Positions 22,615 through 35,900 of a DNA stretch of 63,472 bases are shown piece after piece. The notes under the pieces were generated by a model. It saw only the letters and a list, made by a program, of their open reading frames with translations. It did not search any database and was not told where the DNA came from. Made by a program: the position numbers and the translations under genes. How positions within the stretch are numbered: the stretch's first letter is position 1; each line of letters opens with the position of its first letter. Source of the DNA: Nemertoderma westbladi (lineage: Eukaryota; Xenacoelomorpha; Nemertodermatida; Nemertodermatidae); contig JAUCBJ010006253.1 in assembly GCA_032718475.1 (NCBI GenBank), positions 1 to 63,472 on the forward strand. The letters are read 5' to 3'.

Positions 22615-22765
22615 GTGATAGTATAGTGACCTGCAACACTCCCCTAATTACAAGTGATGAGGGGTCATTCACCTGGTGTAGCATCCAAGACCTTGGCGTT
22701 TACGAGTTCAACAAAGTCACAAAGTCTGTAGTCATAACAGGAAAATTCCCATGGAAGGCCTGGAG
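22615..22765 (+). CDS. Beta/gamma-crystallin-like exon (second seen)
   Basis: The exon is 151 bases, with acceptor attgcag|gtgata and donor ggag|gtaata. It contributes two bases, 49 codons and two bases. The leading GT completes the Gly codon opened by the G at 8952, giving YYKGDSIVTC across the junction. The peptide continues through SFTWCSI and VTKSVVITGKFPWKAW. The last part resembles the SSV..V.G.W..Y boundary between Greek-key motifs. Two Cys residues are present. Without its neighbours the exon would be hard to recognise, and the exact phase agreement on both sides is the main support. The introns on both sides are packed with mobile elements. Confidence 0.78.
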
Positions 22766-24041
22766 GTAATAATATATAATTGGCAATTAGCCCGGTTTCT
22801 TAAAAAACTCACTTAACTTAAATTGGGCGCTTATTAATCTAAGTGTTTTGTTTCTTTTATTTATTTGCAGTTTCTCAAAAGTTAAATGTCCTTTTAAAGT
22901 TTCACATTTAAGGGAGAACTTAAGTAACCCTGGGAACCTTATCAGGCCACTTATGTCTTAAGTAAATAAAAAAAAATGCAGTTTGCTTTGTACCGGTAAT
23001 GTTATGGCTTTTTTTTCAGTCGTTATAAATAGGCATTGACGAAAATCTAGAGTAAACAACATCAAACTCAATCTACTACAAATCAGATACTGGCGCACAT
23101 TGGCTGCAAGTGAAATAATGTATAGTTTATTGCTTTGGTTAGGAAACACCGTCATTGTAACCTGCTCCTTAATGTTTTTAATTAAACTAAATTAATTTTC
23201 AAACCCACTAAAATTAATTTTGTGTTTGCGGTCATTTTTCGCCATTGACTCCTACAAGTATTTAACGATACTGAATTTCATTGAGTTCTACTGAGCCATT
23301 ACAGGACACTACAGCTCCGTATTCCGAGATCCCCATTTTCAATTTTTTACTAGCTATTTTTATGCAGATTTTGACCTAATTAATGTTCTAGAACATCCCG
23401 CGCAAAAATACTGTATAAATTATAAAGACCTGCAAAATCTCGTAACATGTGTTAACTTTCGTTTATTGTTTTTGTTGCCCAACACGCCTCTGTAACAAGG
23501 CGTACTATATACAAGGCATGCCATCAAGTTAACTGGGGGCGGTGACTGGGGGCAAGATTTTTTTACAACAATTTGATATTTTGATATGGGGAGAGTTCTA
23601 TAAATTTTAATTTGCTGCAATTTGGTCAATGGAAGTGGAAGCATCCTCATTAAGTAAGATACAAAATTTTATGGTAGCTAGTATTTTAGGTAGGTTTAGC
23701 TAGTAATTTCGACACTGGTTCCGACATCCTACTACCCTCTATAACTATTTTGTAGTAGCTAGTTCTTATTACTATTTGTATAGAAAATGTTTCAGAAGAT
23801 GTTAGCTATTAATTTTTTAAAAACATTATGCTCTAGAACAAATATTTTTTGTTTTAGAACATTTTTCAGAAATAAATTTGGATTCTATTTAAAACGCAAG
23901 GAATCGTTCTAAAACATGTTTAAAATCAATAAAAAAAATTGTGATAAAAAAATATTGAGAAATGTTATTGAAAATTTTTTTATTGATTTGCGTTTTATCG
24001 ATTTTTTGACATTTTATTGATAATATGTTATTGATTTTTAT
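22766..24041. other. Intron sequence with one orphan element end
   Basis: No gene was seen. At 23124-23170 about 47 bases ending gtaacctgctcct match the right end of the small element at 9048-9300, but no partner end was found upstream. AT-rich sequence at 23730-23910 with ctctagaacaaatatttttt and tttagaacattttt belongs to a dispersed family also seen near 7050 and 41300. Confidence 0.55.
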
Positions 24042-24230
24042 TGATTGATGCATCCTATTCTAGAATATGGTAAGGTGTTATGGAGCAATCTGACTTCTGA
24101 ACAGTCCGAGGCCCTTGACGATGTAGAGCTACAGCCTATGCATTGCGTCTGGAGCATCAAGAGGCACATCTCTTGCAAAATTACAATGACTGCACAATCC
24201 AACCATTGCATTGTCCACAAGACAGTTTAA
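24042..24230 (+). pseudogene. CR1-like LINE thumb fragment
   Basis: The frame starting MHPILEYGKVLWSNLTSEQS, then EALDDVELQ, has the P-LEY--VW and LE-VQ pattern that follows the RT domain in CR1-like LINEs. It is a short remnant joined to a LINE-A piece downstream. Confidence 0.6.
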
Positions 24231-24272
24231 GAATAATTCCTCAGTCACCTTCTTCCGCGCGACCTTGTCCCA

Positions 24273-24425
24273 GTGCTTCTAGTGTTGGTCTTTTTATTAA
24301 CTCCAGAAAGACCAAAATTCTGACAGTTAACTTTGAAAGTCCTCAGCAAGTCTCTGATCGAATGAGCATAAGCTCAAAGGATGGTATGCTTGAGCATGTC
24401 GACGACTTCTTTTACCTGGGATCAG
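24273..24425 (+). pseudogene. LINE-A copy 5, internal fragment
   Basis: About 150 bases match LINE-A (SVGLFINSRKTKILTVNFES to the FYLG motif) and lack both ends. Being truncated on both sides, it is probably a rearranged fragment and not a direct insertion. Confidence 0.9.
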
Positions 24426-24579
24426 TCTCACTGTTCAAGTTTTACCAGGGAGATTCACCTGGGGGTGGTTGAGAATGGTGGTTGGGTGGGGTTTGTCGGC
24501 AATGTCAATCAATGATTGCGTATTGCCTGATACTTTCTGTAGATGATATCGTGGATTTGTTTATCTGTGACGTGTATGG

Positions 24580-24895
24580 GGGCAAAAAAATTAGTAAAAA
24601 AAGAATAAAATTTCCTTTCCTAAAATAAAAATTTCCTACCAAATAATTCACTGAAAACAAAGCTTCCTTGAAAAAATTTCCCTAGGATAAAAAATAACTC
24701 CAAAAAAATTTACTGAGAAAAAATTACTGGAAAAAAATTCCAGTAATTTTTTGTTAGAAAAAAATTTTCGCTACAAAAAAATCACCAAGAAAAATAACTG
24801 AGAAAAAAATTTCCTTGAAAAAAATTTCCTTGAAAAACATTTCCCTAGAAAAAAAATACCCAAAAAAAATTCACCGAGAAAAAAAACAATGAAAA
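24580..24895. repeat. A-rich low-complexity tract
   Basis: Irregular repeats of gaaaaaaattycc, with variants such as ttccttgaaaaaaa and ttccctagaaaaaa. Confidence 0.8.
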
Positions 24896-25350
24896 TATAA
24901 AGATATACTCATGGGCCACTACATAGGTGGCCCATCAGTATCATTCGTATTTTGTTATTTTCTCAGTTTCATGTGATCATACGAGGCTGTAATTTTGTAC
25001 ACAAATAGAATGGTAGCATACCCAACTTTACAGAATATTAAAGTTATACAATTATATAGGACTCCGATAGAGGCGCTAAAAGTCTGCGTCAATGATACCC
25101 ATTTTCCGGTGTGGACGCAGTTAAAAAAAATACGATGAAAAAAATCATTTGCTGGCCCATGAGTATCACTCGTCATATCTAACATTACTCAGTCTGATGA
25201 TATCGGTTGAAGCTGAAATTTTTCACAAGCATCTAGGATGGCATTATGCAAACGTTGCAGACCAAACGTAGATCGAGAATTCGACAGGCCGCCGCTAGAG
25301 GCACGTAATGTCTGCTTTTATATGAAATGCTATATCTTAGCGGCATTTAA

Positions 25351-26905
25351 CCCTATTAGTACCGGGCTATAAAATGTTGTACAAAAACCGGGGGGGGGGG
25401 TCATATTGACCCCTCCCCCCCCCCCTCTAAAATCTACAAATATTTACGAAAACGTCTGATTTTTTGTTTGTACGTAGGTATCACTTGTCTGGATCCGACC
25501 GAAAAAAAAAATTTCGAAAAAATGTACTGGGCTGGTTATATTGCGGCACCAAAATTACAAGTAGTGCACAATTTTCACAAAATTTGAAAGTTACATTTTC
25601 GGCTAATTATTTTTTTCAATACAGGTTCTTTGGAGTGCAAAATACATTGGAAAATATTTAAAAATGATATGATTACTATAAATGGCTGCTTAGTCCTCTC
25701 TGCGTAGGAAAAAAATGAAAAAAACAAGTAACCAGCACTTTTCAGTTAGAACACAAAATTTTTAATTCACTTATACGATGCTATAAATGCACATTTTCAG
25801 GTTTTCGAGGGCGCTGAATCTAATGGAATACATTTCTAATATGCCAGATCATTGCTACTTGTATTTTTCGGCGTAATTTGGCAAATTTTGGTGCTAGCAC
25901 CAAATTTCGTACCCATCACCAAAAAGTACCAAAAAGTTTGCGATGTCCAGTGCTGTTTTTATTGATTCCATCGGATTCAGGACCCTCATAAACCCGTATA
26001 ACGCAAGAAACAAGGTGATACTATCTACTTATCAATTTGCATATTTTCCAAAATTTGGTGCTGGCACAACAATTTTCACCCACCGGCGAAAAATACAAGT
26101 TTGAGAACTCTTATGAAATTTTTACAGATTCCATTGAATTCAGAACCATCACAAACCCGTATAACGCAAGAAACAAGGTGACACAATCAATTGATATATT
26201 TGATGGTTTTCAAAATTTGGTGCTAGCACCACATTTTGCACCCACATCCGAAAAATACAAGTTTGAGATGTCTAGTTTGATAATTATATTTTCCATTGAA
26301 TTCAGAACAGCCATAAACCTCTAAAACGCAAGAAATAAATTGTCACAAGCAATTTTATATATTGAATGGATTTTCAAAATTTCGTGCTAGCACCACAATT
26401 TGCACACAGCACCGAAAAATACAAGTTTGATACGCTTGGTGCACTTCGTATATATTTCATCGAATCCAGAACCCCAAAAAACCCCAATTGCGTAAAAAAC
26501 AAGTTTCAAACAATCAATTTACAAAATTGACTTATTTCAAAATTTGGTGCTGGCACCAAAATTTGGCACAAGTTTGAAATTTCTAAATCAATTTATATGA
26601 ATTCCATCCAATTTCTAACACCAAAAAACAGGTGTAAATCAAAAATAGAGATGTTACAATTCATATTTAATGAAATGTAATTTTCAAAAAACGTCTCAAA
26701 AAAAGTGCCAAAAGTATGGTTAAAAAATGGTGCTATAACTCGAAAAGTACCCATTATTTTTGAAAACGGTTTTCACTACCATGAAGAAAATATATTTTTA
26801 GGAAAAGTCATAAAATTTCAGATTCACAACAGCGTTTTTTTCAGAATTATAATAAAAAAACCACGGGGGGGGTCATATTGACCCCCCCCCCCGGGTTTAA
26901 TAGGG
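25351..26905. mobile_element. PiggyBac-like non-autonomous element with TTAA target site
   Basis: The ends ccctattagtaccggg and (reverse) ccctattaaacccggg lie directly between two TTAA copies (25347-25350 and 26906-26909). Each end also contains a G-run/ggtcatattgacc/C-run block. The interior has about five diverged copies of a 164-bp repeat beginning aaaatttggtgctagcacca (25883, 26049, 26212, 26376, 26531). No transposase is encoded. The insertion site exists unoccupied, as tcaa, in the inverted paralogue at 27694-27697, which confirms the boundaries. Confidence 0.85.
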
Positions 26906-26906
26906 T

Positions 26907-27697
26907 TAAACAGTATAAAATTTGGTAGATCAACGACTGGCACAGACACAATGCTATAATGTTATTGACCGAAGCTTGGAGATCAAGGACCACGGAAAAC
27001 TGCCAGTCATACAGAGGCGCTGAATCGTCTGGATTGGATACATTATAAATAAATGTACAGGCGGGAAATTTAAATACTATTGTAAGTTCACACATCGTTG
27101 CTATTTGGGCATTCAGTGTTTCTTTCAGTTGTCTATTATTTCCTAGATTTGTTTCTTATCAATAAGAATCTGTTATTACCATCAACATCACCATGGGGGA
27201 TAGACGTGCTCGTAGGTTTGAAACAGACATTGCAAAATTTCAACATAAATTGTAAGCCAAAAGAGACATAAATTATCAGTGACCAATCTCCATAATCTAT
27301 GAAATATCTAAATGTTACAGTGGTTTAACGGAAAATGTCAATCGACAAGGGAATAATACAACCCATGAGAGCCGTAAATTCGTACCATTCAAATATTGTT
27401 CTATAACTCTAAATAATCTTAAAAGAACATGTGAATAGATTGTGAGTGTGAGTACCGTTCCCGCATACAAAACAAACACAAACAAATTGATTACTGTACT
27501 GAATAGTATTGGGATGAACTACCAAATATTTAAATTTCCCGCCTGTACATTTATTTATAATGCATCCAATCCAGACGATTCAGCGCCTCTGAATGACTGG
27601 CAGTTTTCCGTGGTCCTTGATCTCCAAGCTTCGGTCAATAACATTATAGGGTTTTGTCTGTGCCAGTCGTAGATTTACCAAATTTTATACTGTTTGA
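26907..27697. repeat. Long inverted repeat, about 185-bp arms
   Basis: Arms 26907-27090 and 27515-27697 are diverged reverse complements that share ggcgggaaatttaaat, cagcgcctctgaatgactgg and accaaattttatactgttt. The loop of about 425 bases holds a short frame, MGDRRARRFETDIAKFQ, of unknown meaning. The left arm continues beyond the piggyBac-like insertion to about 25340. Confidence 0.85.
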
Positions 27698-28149
27698 ATG
27701 CCGTTATTATAAAACCTTCAGCAAATAAATCATGTATAACTACTTCGGCCTGCGGCCTCAGTTGTTATACGATTGATTTGCTTCAGGTTTTATAAACGTA
27801 AAGGCCCGTTTCCGCGCAGCTTTTTTTTGAGCTTTATTTCAAGCTTTTCTTAGTTATAACAATTTCTAGAAATTAGTTGCTTTAAGATGAATCTGCGAAT
27901 TTTCGAATACTAAAACCTAAACTATAGAATAAAGCTAAAAAAAAGCTTAAAAAAAAGCTCAAAAAAGCTAGAAAAAAAGCTCAAAAAAAGCTAGAAAAAA
28001 AGCTCAAAAAAAGCTCAAAAAAAAGCTCGAAAAAAAGCTTGAAAAAAAGCTAGAAAAAAAGATTGAAAAAAGCTCGAGAAATAGCTCAAAAAAAGCTGGG
28101 TCGAATTTTGAAAATGCTACGATTATACGTATTTTCGTCTTGATTTGTC

Positions 28150-28497
28150 CTGTTGCGGGTTTTTGGGATCTCATTACCAAAAGACATTCCTTTATGTCTC
28201 GGTATTAAATCCCCTGGCTCAGTCGAATGCCGCCATGACCCCCGAGTCTGACCATCTCACCATGAGGCACGCAAACGCAACCACTATGAGGAACGTGTAC
28301 GTGAGATCGAGCTCGCCACCTTCACGCCTCTTGATTTTTTCAGCATTTGGTGGACTCTCCCCGACTACAACCCACTTTATCAAACGTCTTGGAATTCTCC
28401 TGTCTGAGATCCTTATTTGTGGTGCGTCCGCTGGGTTCATCGGGAAGTGAGCTTCGCCATTCTCGGTACATATCGTACTTCGAGGTACATTGGTAGC
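28150..28497 (+). pseudogene. Retroelement reverse-transcriptase C-terminal fragment
   Basis: Shifted frames give ERVREIELATFTPL, then FSAFGGLSPTTTHFIKRLG, and then WVHREVSFAILGTYRTSRY before a stop. This is the order of a C-terminal tail I recognise from RT-encoding retroelements of invertebrates (RE-EH--FTPLVFS--GG, FYKRLA, W-R--LSF-LLRS). The class is not assigned. It lies inside the TA-flanked element and ends just before the retroelement insertion. Confidence 0.6.
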
Positions 28498-28514
28498 TAA
28501 TGATACACCACTTG

Positions 28515-29783
28515 TGTACGCGCTTTTGAAGACCTTTAGCAGTTTAACCTGCCAAAATTTATATGTCTTTTGGTTTATAAACAGACTTTAGAAGTTGACA
28601 AATATTTAATACCAATAAACACAACATTAGCAGAAGCCAGCCTAGTGCGCGTCCATTCACCCGCTGGATATACCCGGGAGACTGGATTCTGAGGGCTTAG
28701 ATTATTATTGCAGTGTAAGCTTACTGTATTATTCGATTGATCGTTAATAAATAATTTCTGACTAATATTATTCACTTTCGGGAAATATTAACAGTTCCTT
28801 TAGGACGTGGCGCTCTATCTAGGTAAACAGAGATATGACTTATACTAATCACAACGGTAAGTCGGTAAGGCTTATGATTCACGTATGAGGCGCATTCTTT
28901 AGGAAATGCTTAGTTATCAGTCACAATCATGCACACTACCGGTAACACACAATACTGCTCACTAATTTGGCGACCGTCAATGAATTTTATCATATATAAA
29001 GCGAACAGCAACGGACTCATGTAGTGCTTATCAAATAGCATTAAATTCACTACAAACCACAATAATATAAGTCGCAATCGCTATATATAACCCGTCTCTC
29101 TAACCTGTAGTGTATCAAGAAAATTGGGAAATTTGGGTTCTTTATAAATGTTCTCCAAATAGTATTCAACCAACTGATACAAAATATGAACAACAATAAA
29201 AACATTAAGACGGTAGGTTAAGATATGATATGAACAACAGTATGATATGTGATATATGATATGGACTGGACTGATAACAGTTATACGCTCTATAATCTTA
29301 AGCCTACTAATGTTTCTTCTAAAGTATGAAAACGAATTGACCCTAGAGCCGGTGTTCCTGGCCTAGATAGCAACAACACAACAGTATCACAAAAACAGTA
29401 AGACTGAACACTCCTAGTATGATCGGCCGAATATCTCCACATCGACAGAAAAAATCGCTCTGATTGGCTTAAGCTAAACAAAGAACCATGTGTCCAATGG
29501 CCGTTTCCACGTCAGCAACCAGCTGTTAGATGTCGTAATCTGAATCATCACGGCTAAGCTGTGTAAAGGTATTTGGTGCATTGCGGGTTTTTTGCCTTAC
29601 CATGTCCGCCAAAGCACGTATATAGAAGAATGACTTTTATGTCCGTTAAAACACCTATAACGGTACCTTGCGGGCGAGGGGAATATATATATAGTTAGAG
29701 AGCCTTTTAGAGTATTCCAGCGCCTGGGGGGAAACTGGATTGCGAAGCAAAGGGGCCAGTTATATCCCACAGAAGCTTTTACA
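28515..29783 (-). repeat. 3' LTR of the BEL/Pao-type element
   Basis: 1269 bp, nearly identical to 39276-40544. TG...CA ends when read on the minus strand. Confidence 0.95.
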
Positions 29784-29861
29784 CCGCTCCCAGAAAATGG
29801 GATTTGAGTCTATAAAATATACAAAATCACAGTTTCTAATATACGTAAATACTCTAAACAG

Positions 29862-31306
29862 TTAGTCTTTCTTGCGCGGACGGCGTTTACGCAGTTTTTT
29901 AAAGCTAGCCAGAGTCCTTTTCTCTTTGGGGCGAGCCACTTTACAAGGAGGGCTATAACTCCTGGGTGAAGGGTGCAATATGATTGCATCAGAGGGTGTA
30001 GGATTATGGTCGGTGTATCCGCCAGTCGAAGTACCGGGTTGATTGACATCAACGTCAGGGGAGAGGGGTCTAACGGCTTTGAGAGCTCGTTTCAAGACAG
30101 CCGCTCTTACGGGTCCTTTACGAGTGGTCTGAACGAGGGCCGTGGGTGGACCATAGGCAGTTAGAAACCTCCGGGGTTTAATGGTTCTTTCCAACTCGCG
30201 TTCGCGGGCTCGGTATTCATAAGGCCGTCGATATACTTCCTGTAACTCGGGGTGTGAGTTAACAAACAAGTCTCCATAGTCCGGATCCTGACGGATATAA
30301 TTGATTAAGTTATAGGAATGAAGGTCGCTAGGATTAACATTCCTGAGAAATTTGCGTACGAATTTGGTTGAAATACATTCTCCGACGCGCTTCAGTAGCT
30401 CGTAACTCGATATGCGTGATTTCTGTTCAACCGAAGCGAATAGATAAGGATGGAACGCATAAACTCCTTCGTAAGCGCGTCCAGGATAATAACGATGGCG
30501 CGAATCACAATGTAAATCAGCGTTCGCTTCCCAAGCTCTGATGTAACGTAGTGTGATCATTTCATCTACGCTTTCCAAATCGTGATTAAAAAGGGCAATC
30601 GAAACTGGTGCATCCCTTTAGTTGACAATGTTGCCATTGAGTCATAAATTGAGGGCAAACTGCAAAAATGTGCAAGTTATTGAGTCTGCAATACGCGCAA
30701 TAAATTTCCATCGCCGGTTGTTCGTGGAAATAGGAACAGCGGACGTTTGTGTCCATGGGCGTAACATGGTCTCTCGATGCGCATAACCGACAACGTTGCC
30801 GAGAAACATAGTTGGCATGGCGATAATTGTACGCAGTGAGACACTGTGGACCTTGATACCATTCTAGGATGTAATCGTTGTCGCTGTTCCGGGCGCGATA
30901 GATTCTCCTCAGATTCTAGGCATATTGGTTTGTCTTCCCAGTCTGTTACGAATAGAATTTTCGTGATCTATTCTCGGTTTATCGTTACGACTCCGCTGGG
31001 TATGATATTTAAATAGAACCATTTCCCTTTCGGTGTCTACATCGTCCGTATCATGTAAATCGATAGGATGGCCGGTAGTTAGGAAGTCCATATACGTACT
31101 ATTACGATGCGTATAGCGAGCGGTGAATTTTCGCTAGTCCAATTCACGCGTAAGTTGCTCTTGGGACATCGGCGGTTCGATATAACGACCATCGTCCTCC
31201 GTAATGGTTGGATCGGTTTCACCGCGTATCAAGCTATCCACAAATGCTTGTAAAGGTAGAGTATATCGCTCCCTGATACCAAGATCATCTTCTATCAACT
31301 CCGTCA
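29862..31306 (-). pseudogene. Unrecognised cysteine-rich reading frame of the retroelement
   Basis: Four consecutive open segments on the minus strand appear to be one gene of roughly 480 codons with three lesions. They are 31306-31136 (starts MTELIEDDLG), a continuation in the same frame after a TAG (contains MDFLTTGHPIDLHD), a segment shifted near 30918 (NLRRIYRARNSD to CTSFDCPF), and 30578-29862 (MESVDEM to a basic end, KKLRKRRPRKKD) after a shift in a T run near 30590. The third segment has CRLC, RCSYFH, YCAYC and VCP, spaced like paired zinc-binding sites. There is no signal peptide or membrane segment, so an envelope protein is unlikely. It occupies the position of an accessory or downstream gene. 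I do not recognise the protein. Confidence 0.55.
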
Positions 31307-31330
31307 TATCTGCTATCTGAGTTTATTAAT

Positions 31331-32935
31331 ATCGAAATGAGTTTATGTTTAGGCGAGCGGACGTCGCTGCCTACCTCTCTTTGCCCCCGGACAGTGGGAT
31401 TCTCAGCGCCGATGTACCGTCGTCGCGGTGTTTACGCCAACATGTAGCAACATCACGACAACGATAACTGGCACAAGTCACTCCACTGTCCGCCCCAAAG
31501 GCTTGAATCCACTTTAGGTTCTTTCTATAGGAGAGTTGGGCTACTTTCACAATTGCGACTAGCTACTGTAAACACACCTTAGCAGTAACATTCACCTACA
31601 AACGCACAAATTCCACACAACTGTCACCAATTGTACACATACAGGCCATTTGTCCGTTAGTCAGTGCCTTCCAGAATGTCACGTTATTACTGTGTATCCT
31701 TGGATACTAACAGTGTGCTGTATTCTCTATGCTATGCAATGTGACAAGCTTTCTATTGTTCTCTTAACTTGCTTCTAATTCTAGCGTGGGTGTTGCTATG
31801 GTGACATTATGGAATGCTAGCGGTAGAATTAGGGTAATTCTCATGCATACAGATCTGGGATGCTATTTAATAATAATTCTTTAATTGTCAATATCCTCTT
31901 TATGTATGATTTTATTAATTTTATCGGCTATTGACTATATGTTGGAGATTCTCGCACTCTAATACACTCAATAGGATGAATCTCCGCTCCCTTGATCTAT
32001 TAATTAATGGAATTTTGGGAATGTTATAAATTGCACAAAATGACAATTTATGAAATTCATTTAAAAATATGAATTTAAATTTATTCCCGTGAATTTTATT
32101 ATTTGATGTTAAAATTGACACAATTTGATTCCAGAGCAGGTCTGGGGACATAGTATCCTTAATTCTATGAAATTTGTCTTTTAAGAGTATCGGTAAGTGC
32201 TACGATATCTTAATCGACTAGAATTGTTAACGGATCTGAATTTTACAGATTTTTATAAATATTAAATTAATATTTAAGATGGGCACCGATTTATTCCAGA
32301 ACTTGTCTGGGGACGTTAACCACTGATTCTAGAATTTGTCTTTCAAGTATATCGGTGGGTGCCGCGATATCTTAATTGACTAGAATTACAGATGGTCAAA
32401 AGGTTTAACAGATTGATTTACGTTTTACGCTACTGTTATATGGACATCACGCTACTATATGTATTATTTAATATAAGGTAGAAGAGCAATATCGCACGAA
32501 GCAATGTCAGTGTGAAGAGGCAAGTCGTTTCCAAGGTCTACCCAGAGCTTGGTTTAGCCGAGACACGAGGATCTGAACTTTGCATTCCTAATACTCTGCC
32601 TACCAATAATACTTGAATATAGTAGTGGCTTTATTGTACTTTAATAAGTACAGACATTTCATCTTACTGTAGTCACGTATTTATAATATGATACGGACAG
32701 TAAGGAAAGAGAAAAATAATTATTTCTCGCCGTCGCACTAAATATATATTATAAGTAATTACGTACGTAATAAACACTAATATATTGCACTAATCTACTA
32801 AATAATCACTAAAATAACATTCTACTAAATAAAATTAAAGAAAACGATTATAATAAAATTACATAATAATACATACATAAATATAAAATAAAACAAATAT
32901 AAAATGATATAGTCACACGCCCACTCCATATGTTA
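31331..32935. other. Non-coding internal region of the retroelement
   Basis: No gene was seen. A diverged duplication of about 110-130 bases (near 32100-32235 and 32280-32395) shares tctggggac and cgatatcttaat blocks. This is where RT, RNase H and integrase would be expected in a complete element. Confidence 0.6.
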
Positions 32936-35900
32936 TTACGTTATGGAGTCCCTAGATATTTGTCGGATTAGGGAAGTGGTCGTAGGAAGAGTATCTTGCC
33001 TTCCATAGTTTCCGGACAGTTTTCGGTCTCTTTCCAGTAAACATAAACGACCAGCTGGGCGATTGAGTTGTTGTGTTACTTTCTCCGCTCCCTTGGCCTG
33101 TCTAATCTCCGCCGGGGTAAGATGAGGAGGCCATTCTTCTTCTTCTTTACTTAAGAAGTCGGATCCACCTAACCAGCCTGGAGTATCTATCAGTTCTTGA
33201 GGAGTTGCTCCTCTGGAAGCGATGTCGGCTGGATTAATCGTCCCAAGGCAATGTCTCCATTGATCTACATTGGAGTTAATAGCGTCATTATCTGAGGAGT
33301 ATGGTGTTCCCTCAGCTAGTTCGTCCACCTCACTGCTCTCCATTTCCAATTCCTTTACTTGGTATACCTGTTGTTGAGGTAATCTCTCTTTGAGAGTTCT
33401 ACGGGAAGGGCCAGTGAAGTACCAACCTACTCTAGTTCTTACCGCATAGGTTTGTAGTGGCTGTGGTTGAGCAGGCCGTTTCTCCAATGTCTCGAGCGCC
33501 TCATGCGCATTTTGGCCGATGAGTATTTGCACTCCAGGATAATCTGTCTGGAATCGAGCTATCTTAAGATGTTGGATGCTCTCATCCTCGTCCCAATTAT
33601 AAAGGTCTGCTTGGGTAGTAGCGAAGTTCTTTATAGCCACCATTTTTACCGACCTTATACCTTGTGCTCCTAATTTATCCTGGGGGGTGGACAACACACC
33701 TACATAGTAGTCTGCCGTTAGGGTAGATTTCCAAACCTGCATAATTCCTGACATATTCAATTTAGTCCGGAATTTGGGTTGTCCAGCAAAGATATCTTCG
33801 GCTAGTTCTTGATCGATGAATGTTCCTGTGCTGCCGGAGTCAAGGAGGGCGTTCACTATGTAACTTTTGTTAGGACCATGAACTCTTACCTGCACTACAG
33901 GAAATTCTCTGATTCCTACGTTGGAAGTTGGAGCTTTCCAAGATGGTTGTCTGGCAAAAGTAGTTGGGGGGAACTCATTGTTGGTGTCCTTTTCATAAGT
34001 AAGTGCTCGATACACTGAGGTATTTATTAGGTAACAGGATTCGTTGGCGTCGGAGAATTCGTCAGTATAGAATCCTTCCATCTCAGACTCTTGATCAGTG
34101 TCATTTACATCACTGAATTGGACATGTAGTTCGGGCTCACTTACCTGACTCGGGTTGTCTCGTTCGAACTCACTGTGTAACAAGATGTGATGTTTCGCGC
34201 CACACTTTGCACACTTTACGTCGGAGTAACAGGTTCGCCGTTGGTGTCCTGATCTGAAGCAATTATAGCATAACCGCTTATCCCACAGGACTGTACGTCT
34301 GTCTACAAGGGATTTCTTTAGAAATTCAGCACACGCACTCAAACGGTGGGGCCCGTCGCACAGCGCACATTTTGGTTTGATGTTACTCACTTTACCTTGG
34401 GTAACGTTATGCACTCTCGTTCTTTCTTCGGGCTTTCTTCCGTGAATTCTCTTAGGAGACGTAGGAGGAGTTGTTGTTACCTGTTCTCTCCTGTCACTGG
34501 TTCGAGACTTGTATTTACTTACGTCTTTATAGGACTTGTTGTCATAGTAAGATTTTGCTGTGTCTTTCCCGCTGTCCTCTTCTTGAGAAGCTTGGCTTTC
34601 GCCGTCGTCAGTATAATACACTGGTATTATCCTTCTCCTAGAAACGGGTTTCTCACTTACCTTATTTTCCGATGTTTTCTCTCTGGACTGCTTTATGAGT
34701 TGTAATTTTACTTCACTATCTAAGAAGGACATGAGATCAGCCATGGTAGGGCTTCGTCGTTGCTGCTCATTCATATGCAACACTTTCTTGTCCCAGCGTG
34801 TACATACTCCACCCTTTGGTAAAGTAGAGACTACTGCTCCAATAACCATGGAACTCTGATATTCATGAGACTTACCTAACCAGTCCAATTGTCTACAGAT
34901 TTCCTGAATCTCATCGGAAAACTCTATAATACCGCTACTAAGGAAGTTTCGGGGGGCTACTAATTTTGCATACAAATACTTAGCTATGTTATCCTTGTTA
35001 CCATACCTGATGTTTAATGTATCCCAAACTTGTCTTAATCCTTCTGGATGTCCAATAAACTTTAACGCCATTAACTTGGGAGGTCCTTCCAAGCACTTGA
35101 TGAGGAACCTAAGTTTCTCTCCGTTAGATAGCACAGAGTTCTGTATGCTGTCTTTGTAATATTCGTTGAAAGGTAACCATTTCATTTCATCTCCATTGAA
35201 TTTGACGATCTCTCCCACTTTAACCGCTTGGCGGGCTTCTGTTCTAGCCATCTGACGCGTAAAGCTTTCTTGGGCCATCGTGTTATTTAATATCGAATTA
35301 TCGGTATATAAATTTCTCGGATCATTATCAGGTCTATAGGGAATATCATTAACAACAGGTCTATAATCACCCTTAATAGGGTTTGCTATAGGAGTTTCTA
35401 CTTCACTAGCAGTATAGATGCGTGTAGGCTCCACACCTTGCGCATGTAATACTTCAGACCTAACAGGTTGACACAATTTTACAGGAGGTATGGGTATACC
35501 TTTTTGGATGTTGACTAATTTGTCGCGTTCTAGCGCGATACTTTGCTGCACTTCTTGCAATTCGGCCCTACCTTCCCTTACTGTTCCCTTAAGTTGGTAG
35601 ACAGTCTCCTGCATCTGTCCGAGCAGGAGATTCATCCCCCGCCGTCCCTCCTCTACCCACTCGACCGCCGAAGCGGGAGTCGCCAACATTGTAGCGGGCT
35701 GACGTGGGACGACGGGAGACAAATCTTTGATTTCTCTCTCAGCTTCCAGGACAGGGATATTCTCATGGACTGTTCTACCGGGCACAGGCAGTGTAGTACT
35801 GTGTAAAGGGAATTTAGAGTTAAGCTCTGGAAGTACAGGGGTCTCTAACACAGGAGTGGCTTTGGGAACGACAGGCCTAATTATTTCAGGCTCATCAACT

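Noticed and set aside
28575-28775. 66-codon frame duplicated at 39336-39536 as a gene
   Set aside because: It lies inside the two LTRs, and its repetition reflects LTR identity, not gene duplication.
29862-31306. Envelope gene in the BEL/Pao-type element
   Set aside because: There is no signal peptide, membrane segment or fusion-type region. Cysteines pair as in zinc-binding proteins and the C-terminus is highly basic.
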